From assembly GCA_963575745.1 (NCBI GenBank), contig CAUYUJ010016700.1:1-24986 (forward strand): a stretch of DNA of 24,986 bases. Direction: 5' to 3'. This DNA comes from Prorocentrum cordatum. Its lineage: Eukaryota > Sar > Dinophyceae > Prorocentrales > Prorocentraceae. Made by a program: the position numbers and the translations under genes. The stretch's first letter is position 1; each line of letters opens with the position of its first letter. Below, piece after piece: positions 1 to 7,826 of this stretch. The notes under the pieces were generated by a model. It searched no databases. It saw nothing but the letters and a program-made list of their open reading frames with translations, and had not been told where the DNA came from.

Positions 1-47
1 ACCCCACGAAACATTCCACGACGACAGGCAACCACTCAACCAAGGCG
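1..47. repeat. Partial copy of the AC-rich 12-bp repeat block
   Basis: The first bases repeat the end of the block at 1290-1345: a CACGAAACATTCC unit, then CAGGCAACCACTCAACCA, then the start of a 16-bp array. The window therefore opens inside a higher-order repeat made of an AC-rich block followed by a G/T-rich array. Non-coding. Confidence 0.7.
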
Positions 48-1052
48 GTGTGGTCGTGCTGGGGAGTGGTCGTGCTGGGGTGTGGTCGTGCTGGGGGGTG
101 GTCGTGCTGGGGGGTGGTCGTGCTGGGGGAGTGGTCGTGCTGGGGTGTGGTCGTGCTGGGGCGTGGTCGTGCTGGGGCGTGGTCGTGCTGGGGCGTGGTC
201 GTGCTGGGGCGTGGTCGTGCTGGGGCGTGGTCGTGCTGGGGTGTGGTCGTGCTGGGGCGTGTTCGTGCTGGGGCGTGGTCGTGCTGGGGCGTGGTCGTGC
301 TGGGGTGTGGTCGTGCTGTGGTAAGGTCGTGCTGGGGTGCGGTCGTGCTGGGGTGTGGTCTTGCTGGGGTGGGGTCGTGCTGGGGTGTGATCGTGCTGGG
401 GTGGGGTCGTGCTGGGGTGTGTTCGTGCTGGGGTGTGGTCGTGCTAGGGTGGGGTCGTGCTGGGGTGGGGTCGTGCTGGGGAGTGGTCGTGCTGGGGTGT
501 GGTCGTGCTGGGGTGTGGTCGTGCGGGGGCGTGGTCGTGCTGGGGTGGGGTCGTGCTGGGGTGGGGTCGTGCTGGGGTGGGTTCGTGCTGGGGTGCTCCG
601 CACCCTGTGATTTATCGATCGGGTCGTGCTGGGGTGTGGTCGTGCTGGGGTGTGGTCGTGCTGGGGTGTGGTCGTGCTGGGGTGTGGTCGTGCTGGGGTG
701 TGGTCGTGCTGGGGTGTGGTCGTGCTGGGGTGTGGTCGTGCTGGGGGGGTGGTCGTGCTGGGGGGTGGTCGTGCTGGGGCGTGGGGCGTGGTCGTGCTGG
801 GGCGTGGTCGTGCTGGGGCGTGGTCGTGCTGGGGCGTGGTCGTGCTGGGCGTGGTCGTGCTGGGGCGTGGTCGTGCTGGGGTGTGGTCGTGCTGTGGTAA
901 GGTCGTGCTGGGGTGCGGTCGTGCTGGGGTGTGGTCTTGCTGGGGTATGGTCGTGCTGGGGTTGGTCGTGCTGGGGTGGGGTCGTGCTGGGGTCTGGTCG
1001 TGCTGGGGTGTGGTCGTGCTGGGGTATGGTCGTGCGAGGGTGGGGTCGTGCA
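48..1052 (+). repeat. 16-bp G/T-rich minisatellite, first array
   Basis: About 62 tandem copies of GTGGTCGTGCTGGGGT and close variants (GGGGC and GGGGG endings, TCTTGC, GCTGTGGTAAGG). Because 16 is not a multiple of 3, each frame cycles through the same 16-residue pattern, so long stop-free frames on both strands are by-products and not genes. The array is broken at about 596-623 by a short insert reading CACCCTGTGATTTATCGATC. A variant cluster (GTGGTAAGG, GTGCGG, GTCTTGCTGGGG) recurs near 320-368, 897-945 and 1566-1615, showing higher-order duplication. Confidence 0.95.
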
Positions 1053-1174
1053 TTTCGCTCGAGACATCCTGCCAAAATTCCAGGAAATCTCTACAACATG
1101 ATGGACCCACGAACCCGGAAAGGGATATAGACATGTGCAGCATGGTCACGTTTTCACGATATCCAACTGGGCGA
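1053..1174 (+). repeat. Dispersed leader module between minisatellites
   Basis: Two parts are visible. At 1064-1090 there is a copy of the TTTCGCTCGAGACATCCTG motif followed by CCAAAATTCCAGGAAAT, the family filling 1967-2713 and 19325-21430. At 1094-1175 there is a leader containing GGACCCACGAACCCGGAAAG, which recurs at 18430-18513. No coding potential was recognised. Confidence 0.75.
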
Positions 1175-1349
1175 CACCTCACGAAACATCCCACGAGACA
1201 CCCCGCGAAACATCCCAGGAGACACCTCACGAAACAACCCACGAGACACCTCACGAAACATTCCACGAGACACCCCGTGAAACATTCCACGAGACACCCC
1301 ACGAACAGGCAACCACTCAACCAGACACCCCACGAAACATTCCACGGGG
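1175..1349 (+). repeat. 12-bp AC-rich minisatellite (24-bp dimer)
   Basis: Alternating 12-mers of the type CACGAAACATCC and CACGAGACACCT give a 24-bp dimer, about 12 monomers, followed by CAGGCAACCACTCAACCA and one more unit. Since 12 is a multiple of 3, one frame reads as a four-residue repeat (HETP/HETS/HETF); this is a consequence of the period and not evidence of a protein. Confidence 0.9.
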
Positions 1350-1966
1350 GTGCGACTGGGTGTGGTCGTGCTGGGGTGTGGTCGTGCTGGGGTGTGGTCG
1401 TGCTGGGGTGTGGTCGTGCTGGGGTGTGGTCGTGCTGGGGGGTGGTCGTGCTGGGGGGTGGTCGTGCTGGGGGGGTGGTCGTGCTGGGGGTGGTCGTGCT
1501 GGGGCGTGGTCGTGCTGGGGCGTGGTCGTGCTGGGGCGTGGTCGTGCTGGGGTGTGGTCGTGCTGTGGTGAGGTCGTGCTGGGGTGTGGTCGTGCTGGGG
1601 TGTGGTCTTGCTGGGGTTGGGTCGTGCTGGGGTGGGGTCGTGCTGGGGTGTGGTCGTGCTGGGGTGTGGTCGTTCTGGGGTGTGGTCGTGCTGGGGTGTG
1701 GTCGTGCTGGGGTGGGGTCGTGCTGGGTCGGGGTCGTGCTGGAGTGTGGTCGTGCTGGGGTGTGGTCGTGCTGGGGTGTGGTCGTGCTGGGGTGGTCCGC
1801 ACCCTGTGACTTATCGATCGGGTCGTGCTGGGGTGTGGTCGTGCTGGTGCTGGGGTGTGGTCGTGCTGGGGTGTGGTCGTGCTGGGGCGTGGTCGTGCTG
1901 AGGTGTGTTCGTGCTGGGGTGTGGTCGTGCTGGGGCGTGGTCGTGCTGGGCGTGGTCGTGCTGGAC
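1350..1966 (+). repeat. 16-bp G/T-rich minisatellite, second array
   Basis: About 38 more copies of the unit seen at 48-1052, with the same variants in the same order, including the GTGGTGAGG and GTCTTGC cluster near 1566-1615 and the CACCCTGTGACTTATCGATC insert at 1798-1821. The shared order of variants says the two arrays arose by segmental duplication, not independent expansion. It ends where the CGAGACATCC-type repeats begin. Confidence 0.95.
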
Positions 1967-2713
1967 ATCCTGCCAAAATTCCAGGAAATCGTGCAAAAAC
2001 AAAGGAATTAGTCGAGACATCATCGAAATTCCTTCGCGCGGGGCGCTTTTCCGCGTCGCGGTCGGCTCTGCAAAACAAGCGTTTCGCTCGAGACATCCTC
2101 GGCAAACTCTGCGGAGCAAGCGTTTCGCTCGAGACATCCTCAACACACGAAAAAGTGGCCCGCACCCTGTGATTTATCGATCGGGATTTCAAAAACAAGC
2201 GTTTCGCTCGAGACATCCTCAAATTTTAATTCGCCGGCCTCCTTCGACCTCGTTATTTATCAGGGAAAAAATTCGCCGGCCTCCTTCAAGTTGGCACCGG
2301 GGGACAGGTTTACCCACTAAAAGAGAACCCTGGGCCCCCGCCCTTTCCGGGAAAAACAAAGGAATTAGTCGAGACATCATCGAAATTCCTTCGCGCGGGG
2401 CGCTTTTCCGCGTCGCGGTCGGCTCTGCAAAACAAGCGTTTCGCTCGAGACATCCTCGGCAAACTCTGCGGAGCAAGCGTTTCGCTCGAGACATCCTCAA
2501 CACACGAAAAAGTGGCCCGCACCCTGTGATTTATCGATCGGGATTTCAAAAACAAGCGTTTCGCTCGAGACATCCTCAAATTTTAATTCGCCGGCCTCCT
2601 TCGACCTCGTTATTTATCAGGGAAAAAATTCGCCGGCCTCCCTCAAGCAGGCACCGGGGGATTAGGTTTACCAACTAAAAGAGAACCCTGGGCCCAGGCC
2701 CTTTCCGGGAAAA
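1967..2713 (+). repeat. 357-bp direct tandem duplication of a composite repeat
   Basis: Two nearly identical copies (about 1995-2351 and 2352-2713) lie head to tail. In order, each contains AAAGGAATTAGTCGAGACAT, a GCGCGGGGCGCTTTTCCGCG segment, three copies of TTTCGCTCGAGACATCCTC, the insert CACCCTGTGATTTATCGATC also found inside the 16-bp arrays, two TTCGCCGGCCTCC segments around CGTTATTTATCAGGGAAAAA, and the end module AAAAGAGAACCCTGGGCCC plus CCCTTTCCGGGAAAAA. The second copy ends exactly where the LINE sequence begins. Short stop-free frames here are not recognisable proteins. Confidence 0.9.
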
Positions 2714-3058
2714 AGCATGGCCGTTGGCCCGAAACACTTGCCGAGAGAATGAACGCCACTCCTCCCCCAAGTCCGAAGAACCTCCCACCTCCCTTTTATC
2801 GTCGCCCAGGGCCTGGCCGAGGGCATCAGCCTCTTGTGAGTGCTGCCCCTGGCCATCGCTGCCTGTCGACCTGGGCACTAGGCCCGTTGTGTCACGGGGC
2901 CCGTTGGACATCAGCACCTCCACCGATCCAGCCCACCTGCAGGCCTCGCGGGCGAGGCACCTGAGGCCTCTGTACAGGCTGGCCTCTTCGTCGCTGACCC
3001 CGTGACACTCGGCTCCTAGTTTGGCAAACCTAAACACTGCTCCTGCCAGCCTCGACAT
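2675..3058 (-). pseudogene. Frameshifted C-terminal tail of LINE ORF2
   Basis: The minus-strand frame next to the ORF2 stop carries FRFAKLGAECHG and then LYRGLRCLAREACRWAG. This fits the conserved segment that follows RNase H in this LINE lineage (an ADxFAKxGA-like motif, then a CxxLAxxAxRWA-like helix, from memory). ORF2 itself reads GHATAADVEAGRSSV and hits TAG at 3030-3032. The two pieces are nearly contiguous in different frames, and the His/Cys/Asn-bearing stretch expected between them is missing, so a short deletion that shifted the frame is the simplest explanation. The last residues read into the flanking repeat module at 2675-2713, so the native stop has been lost or lies nearby. Confidence 0.7.
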
Positions 3059-6000
3059 CGGCCGCCGTGGCGTGGCCGAGCGTCTTGAAACACTCGAAAT
3101 CGCTGAGAGTGAACGAGCTCCACACGGGGCCCCAAAGATGACCGCGGGGGGCTCCAGGGCCCTCCGCGAACCCAGGGCCCCGAGACAGCGAATCCAGAGT
3201 GCTCTGGCAATCTATATAGCATTGAAACGGGGGAAGACCAACTTGCGTGAGCATATATACAGCATAGTCTTCTCCATCTTTACTAGTTTGCTGCGGGGCC
3301 GCACTCAGAGGCACTGGACCGTAGGCCGCCGAGAGCAACTCCCCAAACCTGTCGACCGATACGATACTCCAACCAGCCCGAGTGAGCCCATCGAGGCCCA
3401 TGTATTTGGCCGACCCGTCCAGGAATAACAACCCCGTCAAAAGCCCCGTCTCGGGCCTCTCGTGCCAGTGAACTGTTTGCGTGGGCTCCTCGACGTCGAA
3501 GAGCGAGCGAGGGTGAGGAAAGATGCACCTCGCGAACCTCTCCGCCATGAGCGGCCCGAACTGCTTCACTCTCTGCGCACACCTACACAAGTGAGCGCTC
3601 GCATGGTCTCGCCGCAGGACTTCATGCGCAGGGCACTCGTACTGACGGTGCCACAAAGTACCTGGGCCCCCCTTGCACACTTGACAAAGATCATCATCGT
3701 GGAGGTTGTGAGCATGGAGTCGGGCTTGGGGCCAGTGAACTCCCGAGACCAAACCTCTTAAACATCTCTGATGGTGCTTCCCCCAGGTTTCGGACTTCTC
3801 CTTGAACATCCTGGAAATACCATCCCAGAAGATAGGGTAAACGGGTGGCCCATCAAGGCCATTCTGCAAGAGTAGGGCATGCCTATCTGACGCTCGCACG
3901 GCACCTTGCCTGATCATAGTCCTGACCTGCATCGGGGAGAGCCTGAACAGGTCATGCACAACGTGCAAGTCATCTTTGATGGTGTGCTGGTCTACAAAGT
4001 CCCAGCCTATGCCCCGCAACGTTAAAAGCGCGACGTCGCTGGGGGAAGACGCAGACCTCCAGGGCTGAGCTGAATTCTGAAACTTGGCGATCGAGACCCT
4101 CATGGTATTGGCCAGCACCTGAACGTGAGGGACAGCTTCCCAAACAGCAGTCGCCCAAATGAAAAGCACGTGCCCCACGTAAACCACCAGAGGGTCTACC
4201 TTGGCCCCAAGCCCGTACGTGTACATCCTGAGCCCAACCGAAGCACCTTTAGGGAGCCTGCCTAGGGAACTAGCAGCACCGATACGGAGCCCAGCCATTT
4301 TTGTGGGGGCCACCCCAGAGACCGAGGATCCCCATAGGGCCGATGCCACTGGCCCCATCCTGTGAACCATCCCGATGTCGGCTCCAGCTCCTTGTAGTAT
4401 CTTGAGCCTCCTGGCCCTGCGCGAAGCACCTGCAAACCTTGAGTTCTGAATACCGATCCTGCGGAGGCCTCCCAAGGTAGCGTTGGTCCCAAGATTCCTC
4501 GCCGTGTCGGTGCGGCAAGAGGTGGGGAGGGACCAGGCCTTGGACAGGTGCGCCTCAACCTCCTTCGAGCAAAGGTAGGCACACTTCTTAACCGCCACAG
4601 GGAGCTGCAGCTGCTTGAAACTCTTGATCAGAGACTCTACTCCACCAGCCAGTTGGGCCGCCACCTGATGCTTGGGCCCGCAACACTGAACAGTGATGTC
4701 GTCCACCACATTACGCACATACAACAAGTTCCTGCTCTCACGGGCCTCCAATAGCGGTCCTAGTAGTAACATCTTGGCGAAGGTCGTAGCCCCCGAGCAC
4801 CCAGCCACGATTGCCCCGTTCGATTCGACGACGGCCGACGACGCTCCCCCGTAAAGAAGCACACGGTAGCCAGCATAGATAGTACAGTACGCTTTGACCA
4901 ACCTAACTGGGAAACCAAACCGTTTCGCTGCAACCAGGAGGTCCCCGTGGTTGACATTCTCATAGAACTTAGCCAAGTCCAAGAGAGCCGACGCTGATTC
5001 GAAACCTGCTTTACGACAATGCGCCCCGAGTAAGTTGTGGACCCATCCGGCCCTCTCGCACGTTGTGTCGGGCCCTGAGCCCCAGAAAAACTCGTACACG
5101 TGTGACTTTTCCCATGCGCGGCAATACGGCTGCCTCAAACGGCTCCAGAGCTTCGTGAAAAGGCATAGCAATCCGATCGGCCTGACCCCTCCCGTTGGTT
5201 TGTCCAAGAAAACCACATTGGTAAGGAACATCACGACGGCCCCAGGGTCGACCTCGAAGAGCGTCAAAATCTCCAGAAGCCGAAACTGGTAACTTTCGGG
5301 CAGCTGCAATACCCACCTCGGGTTAAATCCATCCCAGCCTAGGCCCGCCGCGGGCCCGTACATCTTGCAAACTCGATGTAAATCCTCCAGTCTGAGCGGG
5401 GAAAGGGCAGGCTCGTCGGCAGGAACTTCCCAGGAGCTCGGTGCGGGCCCGCGGCCAGCTCGAAACCACATCGGATGCCACGCATCGACAAGCTCTTGCA
5501 CTGCGGCCTGACCAGCCACTGGAAGCCGAGGATCATCCGACATACCTCGCGAAACACCACACGAGACCTGTTGCTTGGAGAAGGCATGAGCCGCTTTTCC
5601 ACCTCCAGAGACGGCACTCTTGGCCCATTCCTTCCACTTAGCAAGCTGCGAAGCCGCGTCCAGCCTCTGGCGACGAGTGCACTCTTTGCAGATGGCCCCA
5701 TTGACGCCGTCGTTCCAGGAACCTTCTCCCGATGCCGCCCTAACAATGGTGTGCAGCTGGGCCTTTGTGGGCCCGTCTTCCGTCAGCTGGAGGTCCTCCA
5801 AAATGTCGAACAGCTTAAGCTTCCAGGATCCCAAAAGAGCTCTCCCCTTGGCACCTGGGTTGCCAGCACTGATTGCCTTTGCCTTCTTGAGCAGGGCCTC
5901 GAACGAGATCCAGCAGACAGTCTGATTCGAAAACCGCCGACGGTGATCTCGCTCTAGCAGCGCAACTAAGGGAACTTTCCGAGACTGGGGCCCAGCGGAG

Positions 6001-7826
6001 CGACCAACGTACCCTTTCAGATCACTTATTCCATGAATTTCAACCAGGCGAGCTTCGGCTTCCCCGAACCACTCCCGAGCAAGCGTGTCCAAATCTGAGT
6101 TTAGAGGGTCGCTCCATTGGATGTCCCTTTCCTGCGGCAGCGGCCCCATGAGCGCGGTGCTGAACGGCTTGAAACGCGTCTGCTGCTGGACCACCGCCGT
6201 CTGGCAGAGGTTCCCCAACCGAAGCAGCACAGGGCAATGGGGAAAAAGAGGCGCTCCTCGGATAGCCTGGACATCTTTGATGCACGAACTGATAGCCGAT
6301 GACACGACGAAGAAGTCAAGCTCCCTTCCTCCCCCGTCATGCTCCGTCAGCTCCTCCTCCTCCATTTCTTCTCCCCTGGCAGTCCTAGGAGCGCAGGCCG
6401 AGCAGGTTGCCTGGCCAGAAGCGGCTAGCACACCGCGCACATGCTGTATCCAACCTGATAGCTGGAGAGCCGCGGGCGTGAAATTCCAATCACCTTGCAC
6501 AACCCACGGACGCTTACTGCACAAAAGAAGCGCTCCCAGAACTTCCAAAATCTCTAAATTCTCGCCCGTCACGCCTATGTCGTTGACGAGATAGACACTG
6601 TAGATCTCAAGGCCCTGGTCGAACCCCGCATTGATGACCCGACCTACGATCCCCCCGTCGAACCTGCCCAAACCTGGAAGATCCAAGGGCCTCGAAGCGA
6701 GCTCCCCAGCGACCAAGATACCGACTCCTCCAGAGCTTTGCAAGGGCCCGTCGCCAGTGCTGAGGGCCTTCCCGAGAGACACCTGGTACCCATTCCTGCA
6801 GGCCCAACTCTGGGCCGAGATGATCTTGTCGGGGGACTTCAACCTTGTCTCCTGGAGCGTGACCACCTGGAACTTGCTTTGGACTAAACCCCAAGACGCC
6901 GCCCCAGATCCTCCGACGTCAGCTTGATCTCGGACCCAGTTCACGACAGTGTCTGCCGTAGACCAGCTGTTGACGTTGGCTCCAAAAATGCACAAGTCTG
7001 CAGATCCCCGCGCTACACCAGAGTCACGATCGTCCGCAAGAAGATTACGAGCGGGAGGTACTTCCGCCCTCCCGTCGGATTTCAACCAATGTGTTTTCGA
7101 ATCCGCATCTGGCTCAACTTGGGGACGAAGGTGGCCACGCACGCTGCCAGCCAATCCCGCTTCAGCGTCTGGAAGCTGCGCCAGCAAAACATCCTGCCCC
7201 CCCTCCCCACGCGCTGAGACCCCCGCCTCCTGTGGAAGGGGTGCCCTGGGGGTGGGAAGGGCAGGCGGCGACGACTGTTGCGTCCTAACGCCACGCGAAG
7301 AACCAGCCGTCGCCGCCGAAGAAGCCGACCCCGCTGCCGTAGATGTCGACGCCCTCTGAGCTGTCCGTGTCCCCAACCCCGAGGAGCGGGCCAGTTGGGG
7401 AGCCACCACAGGAACCTGCAATAGCGATGACGCCGAAGGGCCGCTGCTGGCACTCGAACTCCCCGTGCATGCGGGCAGGGGGGTTCGACAATCGGGGGCT
7501 GAATCCCCTGCCCCCCTGCCCTTCGGGCCGAAGCCCCGTCGCGGCCGAGCCACGTGCAGCCCCAGCGCAGGCCAAGCCTGGAGGTCAAGAGCTTCACCAG
7601 CACGGGCCTGGGTCGAGCCCCCTCGACGCCAGATCGGCTCAGCCAATGCCCCCGATAGGGCCTGCACGGGCCGCGGGAGCAAGGACGGCACCGCAAAGCC
7701 GATCGCCTCCGACCAATCCACGTCCACGACGTTGTGGTCCCAGAAGCGCTCTAGGTCGTCAAAGTCTCCGCGCACGTTTGATCCCCAAGGCAGCGGCCGC
7801 CTGTGCGTACTTGCGCTTGGCGGCAT
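3030..7826 (-). CDS. LINE ORF2: endonuclease, reverse transcriptase and RNase H polyprotein
   Basis: The frame is open from 8948 to 3030 (1972 codons; numbering below is from 8948), but only the part after the ORF1 stop, from about residue 397, reads as protein. The nearest ATG upstream of the endonuclease is at 7826, inside ORF1; none follows until residue 862, inside that domain. Domains: low-complexity linker 430-640; endonuclease 650-910 with NVN (658-660), QE (E700), GDWN (819-822), LDFF (D878) and H904; reverse transcriptase about 1190-1475 with KPTGGVRPIGLL, motif A LDLAKFY (D1324), motif B AGCSGATTF and motif C VVDD (D1416, D1417); CCHC finger C1755-x2-C1758-x8-H1767-x4-C1772; RNase H 1838-1970 with D1844, E1893, D1913, H1959 and D1964. 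By family knowledge it nicks target DNA and copies the element RNA there. The frame stops early in the RNase H tail. Confidence 0.92.
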   Translation of the reverse strand: MPPSASTHRRPLPWGSNVRGDFDDLERFWDHNVVDVDWSEAIGFAVPSLLPRPVQALSGALAEPIWRRGGSTQARAGEALDLQAWPALGLHVARPRRGFGPKGRGAGDSAPDCRTPLPACTGSSSASSGPSASSLLQVPVVAPQLARSSGLGTRTAQRASTSTAAGSASSAATAGSSRGVRTQQSSPPALPTPRAPLPQEAGVSARGEGGQDVLLAQLPDAEAGLAGSVRGHLRPQVEPDADSKTHWLKSDGRAEVPPARNLLADDRDSGVARGSADLCIFGANVNSWSTADTVVNWVRDQADVGGSGAASWGLVQSKFQVVTLQETRLKSPDKIISAQSWACRNGYQVSLGKALSTGDGPLQSSGGVGILVAGELASRPLDLPGLGRFDGGIVGRVINAGFDQGLEIYSVYLVNDIGVTGENLEILEVLGALLLCSKRPWVVQGDWNFTPAALQLSGWIQHVRGVLAASGQATCSACAPRTARGEEMEEEELTEHDGGGRELDFFVVSSAISSCIKDVQAIRGAPLFPHCPVLLRLGNLCQTAVVQQQTRFKPFSTALMGPLPQERDIQWSDPLNSDLDTLAREWFGEAEARLVEIHGISDLKGYVGRSAGPQSRKVPLVALLERDHRRRFSNQTVCWISFEALLKKAKAISAGNPGAKGRALLGSWKLKLFDILEDLQLTEDGPTKAQLHTIVRAASGEGSWNDGVNGAICKECTRRQRLDAASQLAKWKEWAKSAVSGGGKAAHAFSKQQVSCGVSRGMSDDPRLPVAGQAAVQELVDAWHPMWFRAGRGPAPSSWEVPADEPALSPLRLEDLHRVCKMYGPAAGLGWDGFNPRWVLQLPESYQFRLLEILTLFEVDPGAVVMFLTNVVFLDKPTGGVRPIGLLCLFTKLWSRLRQPYCRAWEKSHVYEFFWGSGPDTTCERAGWVHNLLGAHCRKAGFESASALLDLAKFYENVNHGDLLVAAKRFGFPVRLVKAYCTIYAGYRVLLYGGASSAVVESNGAIVAGCSGATTFAKMLLLGPLLEARESRNLLYVRNVVDDITVQCCGPKHQVAAQLAGGVESLIKSFKQLQLPVAVKKCAYLCSKEVEAHLSKAWSLPTSCRTDTARNLGTNATLGGLRRIGIQNSRFAGASRRARRLKILQGAGADIGMVHRMGPVASALWGSSVSGVAPTKMAGLRIGAASSLGRLPKGASVGLRMYTYGLGAKVDPLVVYVGHVLFIWATAVWEAVPHVQVLANTMRVSIAKFQNSAQPWRSASSPSDVALLTLRGIGWDFVDQHTIKDDLHVVHDLFRLSPMQVRTMIRQGAVRASDRHALLLQNGLDGPPVYPIFWDGISRMFKEKSETWGKHHQRCLRGLVSGVHWPQARLHAHNLHDDDLCQVCKGGPGTLWHRQYECPAHEVLRRDHASAHLCRCAQRVKQFGPLMAERFARCIFPHPRSLFDVEEPTQTVHWHERPETGLLTGLLFLDGSAKYMGLDGLTRAGWSIVSVDRFGELLSAAYGPVPLSAAPQQTSKDGEDYAVYMLTQVGLPPFQCYIDCQSTLDSLSRGPGFAEGPGAPRGHLWGPVWSSFTLSDFECFKTLGHATAADVEAGRSSV
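7758..7764 (-). promoter_or_regulatory. Candidate +1 frameshift site CTTTGAC at the ORF1/ORF2 junction
   Basis: ORF1 ends with Leu CTT (7764-7762) and TGA (7761-7759), followed by C. ORF2 lies one base forward, so a +1 slip at CTT would continue as GAC GAC CTA into ORF2 (DDLERFW). CTT TGA C is the heptamer used for +1 recoding in bacterial release factor 2 mRNA. Its use in a eukaryotic LINE is inference; alternatives are reinitiation from the ATG at 7826 or a chance one-base deletion in a once-fused ORF. Confidence 0.4.

Noticed and set aside
48-2011. Several plus-strand frames of 150-460 codons rich in WSCWGVVVLG
   Set aside because: They are translations of the 16-bp minisatellite in rotating frames; all frames give the same pattern and none has a domain.
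1317-2222. 301-codon minus-strand frame rich in Pro, Thr, His and Arg
   Set aside because: It is the complement of the 16-bp array continued into the CTCGAGACATCC repeats; no conserved motif.
7082-7696. 204-codon minus-strand frame rich in Arg inside the ORF2 linker
   Set aside because: It lies over the low-complexity linker between ORF1 and the endonuclease; GC-rich DNA leaves all frames open and no motif is present.
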